Positions 1 through 8,631 of a stretch of DNA of 64,000 bases are shown here, one piece after another; position 1 is the stretch's first letter; each line of letters starts with the position of its first letter. The position numbers were made by a program, and so were the translations under genes. The notes under the pieces are model-generated. The model was not told the DNA's origin, searched no databases, and saw nothing but the letters and a program-made list of their open reading frames with translations. This stretch comes from Polyangium jinanense (GTDB lineage: Bacteria; Myxococcota; Polyangia; Polyangiales; Polyangiaceae): contig NZ_JAGTJJ010000045.1 of assembly GCF_028435365.1 (NCBI RefSeq), forward strand, positions 1 to 64,000. Reading direction: 5' to 3'.

Positions 1-96
1 CGCTGGGAGCCCACGCCCTATCAGCACCGCGAGCAGGAGCCGCTGCTCGACCTCCTCCACGGTTCCTTCAGCTGGATGCTCATGCCGATCGCGTGA
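1..96 (+). CDS. C-terminal fragment of an unidentified protein
   Basis: The first 96 bases stay open in frame 1 and end in TGA at 94-96, giving the last 31 residues of a protein whose start lies outside the window. The tail is rich in Trp, Tyr, His and acidic residues and ends in a hydrophobic WMLMPIA stretch. This is too short for a family call. It is called coding only because of its high-GC third positions and because no other feature fits. Confidence 0.4.
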   Translation, partial: RWEPTPYQHREQEPLLDLLHGSFSWMLMPIA

Positions 97-141
97 ACCA
101 CTACGAACTTTGGGGATGATGTACTAGGTTTGCTCGCCGGC

Positions 142-465
142 ATGGCGCTCCGTATTGCAAACGAGCCGTCGCAGCGACTTCCGCAGCGACTCCCCATTCG
201 CCGATTGCTCGGCTTCGTCGCCGTTCCGATGGTGACCGCGGCGCTCGCCGCGTTGCTCCTGGGATTGTCGCCGTCGAGCTTCGATCCGTGGGATCAACAC
301 GCGGTCGCGGAGATGCCCGCCGGCCCGGCGCGGGCCGCGGCGTTCGTGCGGGTGTGGCGCATCCACATCGGTTCGTACCTCGGAGGCGCCCTCGGCTTGC
401 TGCTCGCCGTGGCCCTCGTGAGGCGGCGACGGGCGCGGCGCATCGAGGCTGGGGACGGCCGCTGA
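142..465 (+). CDS. small two-helix membrane protein
   Basis: Encodes about 107 residues with two clear hydrophobic segments, roughly residues 22-41 and 77-93, joined by a short polar loop, and an Arg-rich C-terminus (VRRRRARR) that should face the cytoplasm under the positive-inside rule. The ATG at 142 was chosen; an in-frame TTG at 130 would add four residues, and neither has a strong ribosome-binding site. No family is recognised. It stands alone in front of the methyltransferase gene with a gap of about 100 bases. Function unknown. Confidence 0.55.
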   Translation: MALRIANEPSQRLPQRLPIRRLLGFVAVPMVTAALAALLLGLSPSSFDPWDQHAVAEMPAGPARAAAFVRVWRIHIGSYLGGALGLLLAVALVRRRRARRIEAGDGR

Positions 466-569
466 TACAGCGGCGGACACTCGGCGAGCCGAGCGGTCGC
501 TTGACCGCGGCGACCGGGCTTGATGTACTCCCCGGACCGCGATCGTGCGCACCGCAGCCCGAGGCGAGG

Positions 570-1394
570 ATGGACACGAAAAAGGTTCGCCTGACGAAGG
601 ACAAGGAGACGTACCTCGCCACGCTGTACGGCAAGGCGCTCGACGCCACGGCCCCGAATACGATCCTGGGCGATCGATTCGCCGCGGACGCCGTCGCTCG
701 AATCGACTACGATTTCGAAGAGCTGAAGCTCCCGAGTGGTGGCGCAATCACCTTGCCGCTGCGGGCGCGGCACTTCGACCAGTGGACACGCGCGTTCCTG
801 GCAGAATACCCCAGCTCGACGGTCCTGCACCTCGGCTGCGGCCTCGACACCCGCGTGTATCGAATCGATCCGGGCCCGGAGGTACGCTGGTACGACGTCG
901 ACTTCCCCGACGTGATCGCCCTGCGTGAGAAGCTCTATCCGGAGCGCGAAGGGTATCGCCGGATTGGCACCTCCGTGACGGATCTCGCCTGGCTCGATGC
1001 GATTCCGGGAGACACGCCCGTCCTCGTCGTCGCCGAGGGCCTTTTCATGTACCTGCATGAAAAAGACGGTGCAGCAGTGCTGCAGCGGATCACCGAGCAG
1101 TTTCCGAGCGGACAGGTCGTATTCGACGGCTACAGCGCCGCGATGGTACGCCTGGTTTCCCGCCTGGCGACGGTGCGCGGCGCCAAGGTCGAGCTCGTCT
1201 GGGGGATCGACGATCCACACGACCTCGAAAAGCACGTCCCGAAGCTTCGGCTCGTCGAAAGCGTCGCGTTTCTCACGATGCCCGACCTCGTCGAACGGCT
1301 CTCGAAAAGCCGGTTCTCCAGCTTGATGCACGGGGTCATGGGCCGGCTACCGTTCTATCGGCACCTCGTCCGCCACCTGCGTTATGCCTTTTAG
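570..1394 (+). CDS. class I SAM-dependent methyltransferase, LCM (leucine carboxyl methyltransferase-like) family
   Basis: A 274-residue protein with the SAM-binding motif LHLGCGLDTRVYR (about 86-98), the acidic strand YDVDFPDV (about 108-115) and AEGLFMYL (about 155-162). These are the hallmarks of the PPM1/LCM family, which in bacteria methylates carboxyl or hydroxyl groups, often on polyketides or other small molecules. The ATG at 570 follows GAGG and yields the usual family length. The reading frame is open upstream, but that part is Arg-rich and not conserved-looking. The substrate cannot be told; no biosynthetic cluster lies next to it. Confidence 0.85.
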   Translation: MDTKKVRLTKDKETYLATLYGKALDATAPNTILGDRFAADAVARIDYDFEELKLPSGGAITLPLRARHFDQWTRAFLAEYPSSTVLHLGCGLDTRVYRIDPGPEVRWYDVDFPDVIALREKLYPEREGYRRIGTSVTDLAWLDAIPGDTPVLVVAEGLFMYLHEKDGAAVLQRITEQFPSGQVVFDGYSAAMVRLVSRLATVRGAKVELVWGIDDPHDLEKHVPKLRLVESVAFLTMPDLVERLSKSRFSSLMHGVMGRLPFYRHLVRHLRYAF

Positions 1395-1447
1395 GCCTCG
1401 GCTGGCGATTGTTTTCTCTGAGCCATCATGATAATGGCGGACATCCG

Positions 1448-1828
1448 ATGACGAGCGAAGCCGTATTCGAACGCATCCGCACGATCTGTCTTGCCTTGCC
1501 CGGCACGGCCGAGGTCACGAAGCACGCACGCCCCTGCTTTGCCGTACACGACAAGACGTTCGTCATGTTCATGGACAACCACCACGGCGACGGGCGCCTC
1601 GCGATCTGGTGCAAAGCGACGCCCGACGCACAATCCATGGTAATCGATTCCGATCCCTCCCGATTCTTCGTCCCGCCCTACGTGGGCCGGCAGGGCTGGA
1701 TCGGCGCGCGGCTCGATCGCGACCCCGACTGGGGGGCGATCACGGCCATCGTCGAGGAAGCCCATCGACTCGCGGCGCCACGCTCGACGCGCAAGACGGC
1801 TCTCCGCAAGCGGCGTCCTCGTCTATAA
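1448..1828 (+). CDS. MmcQ/YjbR family protein
   Basis: 126 residues. The N-terminal half (MTSEAVFERIRTICLALPGTAEVTKHARPCF) and the later LAIWCKATP and FFVPPYVGRQGWIGARLD segments match the YjbR (CyaY-like fold) pattern: a helix with LPG, then a strand-rich half ending in a conserved GW(I/V) motif. Members are small cytoplasmic proteins whose role is poorly defined and sometimes called DNA-binding. The start at ATG 1448 fits the family N-terminus; an upstream in-frame ATG at 1409 adds an unlikely His-rich extension. The C-terminus is basic (RKTALRKRRPRL). Confidence 0.8.
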   Translation: MTSEAVFERIRTICLALPGTAEVTKHARPCFAVHDKTFVMFMDNHHGDGRLAIWCKATPDAQSMVIDSDPSRFFVPPYVGRQGWIGARLDRDPDWGAITAIVEEAHRLAAPRSTRKTALRKRRPRL

Positions 1829-1835
1829 AGATGCC

Positions 1836-2426
1836 GTGAGCAAAGTCGAACACAGCTCTCCGGCCCCTGACCCATCGAGCACGCTCGCCGCGCTCTACGC
1901 GGATGACAACCGCGAGCACGCCGCAGTCCCTCCGGTCGATACACCCGATTACCGCGCGCTTCGAGAACGCGACCACGCGCGCCGAGCCCAGGCGGAATCT
2001 GCGCTCGCCTTCTTGCGCGCGCGCGGAGCAGCCTCCGCCGAGGACTTGTTTCATGCGGCGTGGTTATTCAACCATGGAGATCATCCCGACGAGGCGCGAC
2101 GTGCACACGAGCTCGCGCGTGAAGCGGCCGAGCGCGGATACAGACGGGCGCGCTGGCTCGCTGCCGCCTCCTGCGACCGCTGGTGCATGTACGAGGGTCG
2201 GCCGCAGAAATACGGGACGCAGTTCGTCCCCGATGGCGTGCGTCATCGACTCTGGGACGTCGACCCGACGACCACGGACGCGGAGCGCGCTGCGTGGGAT
2301 GTGCCGCCGCTCGCCGAGCAGCTCCGTCGCGCGGAAGAAATGACGCGCACCGAGCCGCAGCCGCCGATGGCCTTCGCGCCTGCGTGGCTGAAGGCCGCGA
2401 TCGAACGCTGGGGAAAATTCGGTTGA
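1836..2426 (+). CDS. DUF6624-like protein of unknown function
   Basis: 196 residues starting at GTG 1836, seven bases after the YjbR stop, so probably cotranscribed. The N-terminal half is helical (ADDNREH..., a LARGAASAEDLFHAAWLF stretch, HELAREAAERGYRRARWLAAASCDRW), followed by KYGTQF, a motif I associate with DUF6624 proteins, and a short loop with a WDVPPLAE segment. Trp, His and Arg are abundant, and there is no signal peptide, so it should be cytoplasmic. No catalytic function is known for the family. The family call rests on the helical repeat plus YGTQ and is tentative. Confidence 0.7.
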   Translation: MSKVEHSSPAPDPSSTLAALYADDNREHAAVPPVDTPDYRALRERDHARRAQAESALAFLRARGAASAEDLFHAAWLFNHGDHPDEARRAHELAREAAERGYRRARWLAAASCDRWCMYEGRPQKYGTQFVPDGVRHRLWDVDPTTTDAERAAWDVPPLAEQLRRAEEMTRTEPQPPMAFAPAWLKAAIERWGKFG

Positions 2427-2489
2427 GGGGACACCGTTCTTCGCGGTATCCTGCTCTGCCGATTCTCGTTTCCTCGGAGTCCCTACGAA

Positions 2490-2918
2490 TTGGAGCCTCC
2501 TACCCTGCGCACCCCGACGAGTCATCCCGACGTTTGGGTCGAGCAGCCGGACATTCTGCACGTCACCATGCGGGGCACCATCGACGTGGCGGAGGCGACG
2601 CCCCTCCTCGCGGCGCAACTCGCGGCCGCCGAAACATGGTCGCATGGCATCGTGTTCTGCGACGTCTCCCGGCTCGAATGGATGTCGATGGAGGCTCGCC
2701 GCGCGTTCGCTGAGACCCGCAACATCGGGCCTCGGCGGGCCATCGTGGTGATCGGGGCCAATGCGACGTTACGGACGATCGCCGATCTCCTTTTTCGCGC
2801 GGTCCGCGCGCTGCGCCCCAAGCACGCGAGCCCCACCCGCTTCGTGCGTGACCTCGACGAGGCCCGCGCTGCCGTGCCCGAGCTCCGCCGATTGCTCGGC
2901 GCTCACTCCGATCCCTGA
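2490..2918 (+). CDS. STAS/SpoIIAA-like single-domain protein
   Basis: 142 residues with alternating strands and helices: DILHVTMRGTIDVAEATPLLAAQLA, GIVFCDVSRLEWMSMEARRAFAE, AIVVIGANATLRTIADLLFRA. This is the pattern of a STAS (anti-sigma-antagonist-like) domain, with the DVSRLEWMSMEAR segment where a STAS protein carries its phosphorylatable Ser/Thr loop. Start is TTG 2490 with CGGAG about ten bases upstream; the next ATG would cut into the first strand. A related protein is encoded at 11329-11733 in this window. The partner kinase or anti-sigma is not nearby, so the target is unknown. Confidence 0.65.
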   Translation: MEPPTLRTPTSHPDVWVEQPDILHVTMRGTIDVAEATPLLAAQLAAAETWSHGIVFCDVSRLEWMSMEARRAFAETRNIGPRRAIVVIGANATLRTIADLLFRAVRALRPKHASPTRFVRDLDEARAAVPELRRLLGAHSDP

Positions 2919-3400
2919 TCCTCCGCCGCCCGCGCGCACGCGTCCTTGTCCGTCGCGGCCGATAACCAGCTCGTCAGGCATCGATCCGCGTCATCACCCG
3001 GGACGATACGCGCGCCGCCCTTGTGCGCCTCCTCGCCGCGCGCTTTCCGAACCAGCGAGAGCCGCTCCGGCGCGCGGCCTCCCTCCTCGCAGACCAGGCT
3101 GAGCACCTCGGGCTCGAGGCCAATCACCGAGCGATAACTCGCATCGTATTCTGCGTCGGTCGTCTCGCCATGCCCCGGCACGTCGTCCGCGGCGAGCCGC
3201 ATCCCGGAGCTCCCGTAGAGCCGCAGGTTTCGCTCGGATTTTCCATGACAATCGAGCGTCGCGCAGCGGTGCTCCAGCGCGCCGCCGACGCTCGGGTAGG
3301 TGGCGCGGCTCGGGACGAGCAATACGTCTGCCGGCTCGGCCTCGGGGGCACAAGCGACGACGAGCACGGGGAGCGCGAGTCGAGACAAAGACAGGAGCAT
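2903..3400 (-). CDS. lipoprotein with a CX4CH heme-type motif
   Basis: 165 residues starting at ATG 3400 with a short signal peptide and lipobox VVAC (Cys17), so it is predicted to be lipid-anchored. CATLDCH (residues 46-52) resembles a c-type heme site but has four residues between the cysteines instead of two; the CATLDCHG pattern occurs repeatedly in myxobacterial secreted proteins. Two more cysteines lie further on (VCEEGG, DRCLTSW). It follows the 3406-3963 gene by five bases and is almost certainly in its operon. The stop overlaps the end of the convergent STAS-like gene by about 16 bases. It may bind heme, or the motif may only be structural. Confidence 0.75.
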   Translation of the reverse strand: MLLSLSRLALPVLVVACAPEAEPADVLLVPSRATYPSVGGALEHRCATLDCHGKSERNLRLYGSSGMRLAADDVPGHGETTDAEYDASYRSVIGLEPEVLSLVCEEGGRAPERLSLVRKARGEEAHKGGARIVPGDDADRCLTSWLSAATDKDACARAAEDQGSE

Positions 3401-3405
3401 TCGCC

Positions 3406-3963
3406 TCACGGACAACGGTCCTCCAGATTCGCGGCGACGGAGAGCAAAAAGACGCGGCCGGCCGAGCGTGGACCGGGCTTCGTCGTGTGGCAGACCGCGC
3501 ACGAGCCTTCGCCGTTCACCGGCGACTCCATTTCCTGCCGGAACCCGTCGCGCTCGATGGTCACCCGCATCGGATATTCGGGGCTGAAATCACCCGGACG
3601 CACGAAGAAATTCCCGGCGCAATTCGTGGCCGTCACGTACGCCGTTCCGCGCGCGTCGACGAGGTGCACGAGCACGTCGGGAACCGGCTTCGTCGAATCG
3701 GCGCGCTCGTAGATCGTCCCTGCGACGGTGAGCTCGGTCGCCTCGGCGCCGTCGTGACATACGAGGCAGGGTTGCCCGGCGCGGTGCAATGGGCCGAGAG
3801 GGATTGCCGGGGACTCGGGGCCGAGCACGGCAATGGCGTCCTCCTGGAGCGGGTTCGTGCAGCCCAGACCCGCAACGCAAAAGCAAGCGCCCGCCAATCG
3901 CGCTGCGAAGGACCAGCGAAGGCCCGACCTACGTGGGGCGGAATTCTGGGTCAACGTGAACAC
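3406..3963 (-). CDS. di-CxxCH lipoprotein with an embedded beta-sandwich domain
   Basis: About 185 residues. A lipoprotein signal ends at VAGLGC, then CLVCH (about 66-70) and CAVCH (about 155-159) give two canonical c-type heme sites. Between them is a strand-rich segment (ELTVAGTIYERADS...VPDVLVHLVDARGTAYVTATNCAGNFFV) resembling a carboxypeptidase-regulatory-like fold. The GTG at 3963 is preferred because AGAGGA lies about eight bases upstream; a TTG at 3969 is the alternative. It heads the operon with the CX4CH lipoprotein and is divergent from the DUF2271 gene, 87 bases away. Probably a periplasmic or outer-membrane electron-transfer lipoprotein. Confidence 0.75.
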   Translation of the reverse strand: MFTLTQNSAPRRSGLRWSFAARLAGACFCVAGLGCTNPLQEDAIAVLGPESPAIPLGPLHRAGQPCLVCHDGAEATELTVAGTIYERADSTKPVPDVLVHLVDARGTAYVTATNCAGNFFVRPGDFSPEYPMRVTIERDGFRQEMESPVNGEGSCAVCHTTKPGPRSAGRVFLLSVAANLEDRCP

Positions 3964-4050
3964 GAACAACTTTCCTCTTGTCTCCAGGGTGCGATCTCTC
4001 TAAGCTGAAGATGAAAGTAGAAGTCAACATCAACAGGGTAGCCGGCGTCG

Positions 4051-4713
4051 ATGGTCAGGTCAACGAGAAATGCGAATCGTCTTGCCCTCGTGTGGGCGGC
4101 ACGCCTCCTCCCGTCCATGTTGTTCGCTTGTGGCCCCGCGACCCAGAGCGACCCCGCATTCTGGGTGCCTTATCGCGGAGATGGCAGCGGCGGCGCGGCG
4201 GCCGACGCGGCGAGCAGCACGGGCACGGGCGGCACGGGCGGCGCAGGGGGGAAGGGCGGCGCGGCGCCCGCGAGCAGCACACTCGAATATCGATTCACCA
4301 CCGTCTCCCTCGACGGCGAGTATGCCCCGAAAAACATTGGCGCCGTGTGGATCACAGATGCGCAGGATACATTCGTGAAGACGCTCGAAGTGTGGGCGGC
4401 GAAGCGCGTGGAGCACCTCGTGCGCTGGGGCGCCGCCTCCGGCACGAATGTGGTGGATGCGGTGACCGGAGCCACGCGAAAATCGCACGCCGAGCACGTG
4501 ACCACCTGGAATGGCACGGACACGGCGGGCCTCGTGGTCCCGAACGGCCCCTATCGCGTGCACGTCGAGTTCACGGAATGGAACTCGTCGGACTCGGGCG
4601 AGGATCCCGGTCCCTGGACGGCGGTCGATTTCATGAAGGGCCCCGACGCCCAGGAAATGACATTGCCGGACGAACCGGCCTTCATCGGAAGGCATCTTTC
4701 CTGGACACCCTGA
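4051..4713 (+). CDS. DUF2271 lipoprotein with a flavinylation-type motif
   Basis: 220 residues: signal peptide with lipobox LFAC (Cys27), a Gly/Ala/Thr-rich linker (about 44-75), then a DUF2271 domain with TLEVWAAKRVEHLVRWGAAS, DAVTGATRK, TTWNGTD and a terminal FTEWNS strand region. DAVTGAT (136-142) fits the Dxx[ST]GA[ST] consensus at which ApbE attaches FMN through a phosphoester bond, so Thr142 is a candidate flavin site. DUF2271, DUF4266 and DUF3570 genes are known to occur together in flavinylation-linked clusters, which matches the genes that follow. No ApbE gene is in this window. The extracytoplasmic redox role is inferred. Confidence 0.8.
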   Translation: MVRSTRNANRLALVWAARLLPSMLFACGPATQSDPAFWVPYRGDGSGGAAADAASSTGTGGTGGAGGKGGAAPASSTLEYRFTTVSLDGEYAPKNIGAVWITDAQDTFVKTLEVWAAKRVEHLVRWGAASGTNVVDAVTGATRKSHAEHVTTWNGTDTAGLVVPNGPYRVHVEFTEWNSSDSGEDPGPWTAVDFMKGPDAQEMTLPDEPAFIGRHLSWTP

Positions 4714-4759
4714 TGAAGGTCGATTCCTCGAACCAATCCCTTTTCGACACGAGGTCTCC

Positions 4760-4975
4760 ATGGTCCTGCGAATCGCGCAGCTCGTATGCCTCCTCGGGCT
4801 CCTGCACGGGCTCGCCGCTTGCACGCACGTCGCGCCTTACGAGCGCGGGCACCTCGCGCATCCGACGATGTCCGTCGGCCCGATCTCCGGCCCCGGCGAA
4901 TCCCACATGCAAGCGGTCCATGAAGGCGCGAGCGGCGGGGCGGCGAGCGCCGAGGGCGGCTGCGGCTGCAATTGA
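4760..4975 (+). CDS. DUF4266 small lipoprotein
   Basis: 71 residues with lipobox LAAC (Cys21), then YERGHLAHPTMSVGP and a C-terminal EGASGGAASAEGGCGCN. The family pattern is the same: Y.RG.LA.P.M, a short helix, then EGA.GG and a CGCN end. The vicinal cysteines at the C-terminus may bind metal or form a disulfide. It lies 46 bases behind the DUF2271 gene and overlaps the start of the next gene, so these three form one operon. The family accompanies DUF3570 and thioredoxin-like genes in other bacteria; its biochemical role is not known. Confidence 0.85.
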   Translation: MVLRIAQLVCLLGLLHGLAACTHVAPYERGHLAHPTMSVGPISGPGESHMQAVHEGASGGAASAEGGCGCN

Positions 4976-5729
4976 TGCGCGTCCTTGGCTGCTCGTCGCA
5001 GCGCTCTTGTTTTTTCCGAACGAGGCGCTGGCCGCCGACACGCCCTCGAAAAAAGCTCCCTCGCTCGCCAATGGCCTCACCCTATCGCTCGTCCAGGACC
5101 TGGGGCTCCACGCGGGCAGCGACGTCTGCTCGCCCGAAAACCAGCTCTACGGCGATTACGCCTGCTTCCGGGACTCGGGCACGCAATACCACGGCACGCC
5201 GCTCGCCATGCGCGGCGGCGACGTACGCCCCGGCCTCCAGCTCTCGACGACGCGGGTCCTCCTCGGCTATGACCGCGTGGTTTTCGAGAACGTCACGCTC
5301 GGCGTGCGCCTCGGCTGGGTGCTCCAAGGGGGCGGACCGCGGCCGAGCGGCGCCGAGGCGCCGGCATTCTTGCCGTTTCACGGCGAGGTCCGCGCGGGAT
5401 ACACGTTCGGCGCCCGGCCCTTTGCCAGGCCGGGGTTCCGGGGCTCCCTCTTTGTTTTTGGGGGTATCGCTCAGTTCGACACGGAGTACCGGGTCTTCGT
5501 GGAAGAGGACACGACGAAGCCGCCGCCCGCGAGCCAGCTCGACAACCCTCCGTCGCAGACGCTCAGCGCCTATCGCAAATCCGGCACGGGCTTCGTTGGC
5601 CTCGGGGCCGCGGCGGCCTACGCATTCTCGCCCTCGCTCGCGCTGTCGGCTGCCTTGAAATTCACAAAGCCCTTTCCCTCGACCGGCACGCTTCTCTCGC
5701 CCGAGCTCTCGTTTTCGTACGCTTTCTGA
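4920..5729 (+). CDS. outer-membrane beta-barrel-like protein
   Basis: 269 residues from ATG 4920. A long n-region is followed by a hydrophobic core (WLLVAALLFFPN) and an ALA-A cleavage site, then alternating polar/aromatic strands (LTLSLVQDLGLHAG, VLLGYDRVVFENVTLGVRLGWVL, SLFVFGGIAQFDTEYRVFVEE) ending in ELSFSYAF, a typical C-terminal barrel strand with Phe last. The start overlaps the DUF4266 gene by 56 bases; a later non-ATG start near 4971 is possible. A hairpin directly behind the stop serves as a terminator. It resembles opacity-type small barrels; no substrate is visible. Confidence 0.7.
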   Translation: MKARAAGRRAPRAAAAAIDARPWLLVAALLFFPNEALAADTPSKKAPSLANGLTLSLVQDLGLHAGSDVCSPENQLYGDYACFRDSGTQYHGTPLAMRGGDVRPGLQLSTTRVLLGYDRVVFENVTLGVRLGWVLQGGGPRPSGAEAPAFLPFHGEVRAGYTFGARPFARPGFRGSLFVFGGIAQFDTEYRVFVEEDTTKPPPASQLDNPPSQTLSAYRKSGTGFVGLGAAAAYAFSPSLALSAALKFTKPFPSTGTLLSPELSFSYAF

Positions 5730-5734
5730 GCTGT

Positions 5735-5754
5735 CGGCGTTCAATCGAACGCCG
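5735..5754. terminator. hairpin between convergent genes
   Basis: CGGCGTTC and GAACGCCG form a perfect 8-bp stem around the 4-base loop AATC. The hairpin starts six bases after the stop of the upstream gene and overlaps the last codons of the convergent DUF3570 gene, so it could stop transcription from both sides. No T-run follows, as is common in high-GC genomes. Confidence 0.6.
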
Positions 5755-6954
5755 CTTGCAACGCGAGCGCCGAAAACAATGCATTGCGCCGCGTGAGATA
5801 CAGCGCGTCGAGATAATGCGTGAAGACGCCATCTATCTGGAAGCTCGCGGTGAATCTCGCGCCGAGCTTCACGGACACGCCTCCGCCGCCCGTCAGCGTC
5901 CAGAGCGGCCCGAGCTCGCGATCCCCGGTCCGGACCGCGGGGATCGTGATCGCTCCGTCCTCCGCGACGGACACCACGGTCGCCCGCTGCCAAAAATCGG
6001 CGCCGGTCTGCGCGTGGAAGCGCAGGCGCGGCCATACCGTGACAAACCGCCCGATATCGATCGAATAACGCACGTCCGTCGTGCTCGCGGCCATTCCCCA
6101 CGTATCCGTGTAGAGCCTCTCCTCGAGGCGCAGCGTGCCGCCCGCGCGGCGGTGCGCGAGGCGCCCGGTGAGCGCGAACCGATCTCGCACGAGAGGCAGC
6201 GCCTCCAGCGGACGCGCGTGCAGGCGAAGCGCGCTCACGAGCTCGACGCTCGCGCCCGCGGAGACCTGCTCTGCGTCCTCCGCCGCGAAGAGCGGCACAT
6301 ACCGATAGGGTTTGGCCTGGTTTCCTCGCTCGAACATCGCGTCGAGCTGAAGGGCGCCGATCGTCGAGCGGTTCACGACGATCGTGAGCCCGACGTTCAC
6401 GTCGTGCCGCTGGAGAGTCCATCCAAACACGTCGAACGGAGTCCCCGCGCGCCCCGCCGTATCGTGCCGGAACGCATACCCGAGCAATAACCCATAGTTC
6501 TTTTGGGCGAGGTCGAGCGTCCCGTGCAGACCTGCCGAGAGCGACCGATAATCGGGCTCGCGCGAGATCGACGCATGCGCGCCCACCCCGAGATCCCCTT
6601 TCTCGTAGGCGCCTTCAAGGGATCCGGCGTGACGAACCTCCGTCCAGGGAGGCGACGCGGTGGCCACGATATCGGCCGACGCGGCGGTCACGACATCCAC
6701 GAGATACCGGCCACTCAAGGACCAGCCTGCCGTTGGGCTTTTGATCGTGCCTGCAATCGTCGGGGTCACGACCTCGACATGGGTATCGTCGAGGTACACC
6801 GACGTCTCGGCGCTGGCGCTTGCATCGAGGCTCGACGTGGCCCGACGCTTCGCCGCGGCTGGTGCTTTCGGATCCTCCGCATACGAAAGGGGAAGGAGAA
6901 CGATCGACGCAAGGAGAGCGCTGAGGAGCGCAATCTCACGATGCTTGAAAACCA

Positions 6955-6955
<1 letters not shown>
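5741..6955 (-). CDS. DUF3570 outer-membrane protein
   Basis: About 404 residues. The signal peptide (LLSALLASIVLLPLSYA) is followed by the family's N-terminal pattern SAETSVYLDDTHVEVVTPTIAGTIKSPTAGWSLSGRYLVDVVTAASAD and many amphipathic beta-strands, ending in ALALQAAFD. DUF3570 proteins are predicted outer-membrane barrels found with DUF4266/DUF2271 genes, here placed convergent to them. The ATG at 6955 overlaps the stop of the acidic lipoprotein gene by one base (TGATG), so the two are translationally coupled. It probably acts at the outer membrane in the same process as the flavin-type lipoprotein at 4051; the process itself is unproven. Confidence 0.85.
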
Positions 6956-7347
<392 letters not shown>

Positions 7348-7441
7348 GCTGAGCTTCTACCGGAAGGGACATGAAGATGCAAGTGACTTTCAACAACGAG
7401 AGCCTGCCCGCGATGCGCTCGGACCGTGATATCCTACCGTC

Positions 7442-8059
7442 ATGAACGATCTCCCGGCGCGTCTCCTCGCCTCGCCCGTTCCTGTCTTGCTGATTGCTTC
7501 CGTGGCGATTGTGAGCCTGCTCGGGTGGGTCTCCGAGTCGGTGCGGCGAGCGCTGATCCTGGTTCCCTACCAGGTGCGCAAAAACGGGCACATCCATCGC
7601 CTGCTCACCGCGGGATGGGTCCACGCCGATTTCTCGCATCTGGCGTTCAACATGTTCTCGCTCTACTTTTTCACGGAGCAAACCATTCGCGTGCTCGGCG
7701 TGACGCGTTACCTCGTGCTGTACGTGACCGCGGTGATCGTCGGGTTCATCCCCACAACCCTGCGCTACATGCGAAAACCGAATTACAGCTCGCTCGGGGC
7801 CTCCGGCGCGGTGGCCGCCGTCATGTTCAGCGCCGTCCTCCTGGTCCCCAAGCTCAAGCTCCAGCTCATGTTCCTGCCGATTCCGGTGCCGGGCATCGTG
7901 TTCGCCGTGGCCTACCTCGCCTACAGCGCCTGGCACTCGTATACGGCCGGAGACGATATCAACCACGACGCCCATTTCTCGGGCGCGGTCTACGGAGCCC
8001 TGCTCACGTACCTCTTCGAGCCGGGGCGCGTCGAGCGCACGCTGAAGAGCTTCTTTTGA
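7442..8059 (+). CDS. rhomboid-family intramembrane serine protease
   Basis: 205 residues with about six hydrophobic segments. GASG in SLGASGAVAAVMF supplies the catalytic Ser, and HDAHFSGAVYGALL supplies the catalytic His and the C-terminal rhomboid helix. The N-terminal HIHRLLTAGWVHADFSHLAFNMFSLYFF is the conserved loop-1/TM2 region (W..HAD..HL..NM). Rhomboids cleave transmembrane substrates within the membrane plane. ATG 7442 starts just before the first helix. The next lipoprotein gene follows by 54 bases on the same strand, but there is no sign it is a substrate. Confidence 0.9.
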   Translation: MNDLPARLLASPVPVLLIASVAIVSLLGWVSESVRRALILVPYQVRKNGHIHRLLTAGWVHADFSHLAFNMFSLYFFTEQTIRVLGVTRYLVLYVTAVIVGFIPTTLRYMRKPNYSSLGASGAVAAVMFSAVLLVPKLKLQLMFLPIPVPGIVFAVAYLAYSAWHSYTAGDDINHDAHFSGAVYGALLTYLFEPGRVERTLKSFF

Positions 8060-8112
8060 GTGCCAAACTTCCCTCTTGTATCGTCCGCGCCGCGGTGGAA
8101 TGCTCGCGGGCC

Positions 8113-8628
8113 ATGGGGACCCTTTCCCGCCTCGTTCGTCTCGGAACTTGCCTCGTGCTCGGCCTTTTGGTCTCGGCCTGCGCGATCGACGATTACACGC
8201 CCCCGACCCCGCCGGGCCAGCACGCGGGGGACGCTTGCACGTCGCTCACCGAGATCGCACAGGGCGAATCCTTGTCCCTCTTCGACGACACGAGCCGGGG
8301 GACGGACCTGACGACGGCGAGCCCGATGTTCAGCGAGTGCATGGCCGGCGAGAGAATCGGCAAGGAGCTCGTCTTTCCCGTCCGGCCCTCGTCGCCGGGC
8401 ACGCTCGTCGCGACGCTCCATCCCCAGTACGCGCACCACTGGCTGCACACGTGGACTGCGTGCCCCGGCAGCGCAGGCGACGTGCTCGATTGCTCGCTCG
8501 GATCGATGGTCGAGGACAACGACGTCAATCAGATCGACGACGTCCAGGCAGGCGCGACCTATTACGTCGTCGTCGACGGATGGATGGACGAGGCGGGCGA
8601 GTTCGAGCTCATGCTCGAGCTCAAGTGA
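8113..8628 (+). CDS. secreted lipoprotein of unknown function
   Basis: 171 residues from ATG 8113 with a clear lipoprotein signal (LGTCLVLGLLVSAC, Cys about 20). The mature part has four further cysteines, SLFDDTSRGTDLTT and ATYYVVVDGWMDEAGEFELMLEL, a pattern seen in bacterial pre-peptidase C-terminal (PPC-like) beta-sandwich domains, which often sit in secreted proteins. It follows the rhomboid gene closely. No catalytic motif is present. The PPC resemblance is a guess from the GATYYVVVDG...GEFELML end. Confidence 0.7.
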   Translation: MGTLSRLVRLGTCLVLGLLVSACAIDDYTPPTPPGQHAGDACTSLTEIAQGESLSLFDDTSRGTDLTTASPMFSECMAGERIGKELVFPVRPSSPGTLVATLHPQYAHHWLHTWTACPGSAGDVLDCSLGSMVEDNDVNQIDDVQAGATYYVVVDGWMDEAGEFELMLELK

Positions 8629-8631
8629 GGG

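Noticed and set aside
3978..4920. Plus-strand open frame running through into the barrel gene
   Set aside because: The part before 4920 is out of frame with the recognised DUF2271 and DUF4266 genes and Arg-rich; only the part from 4920 on is gene-like.
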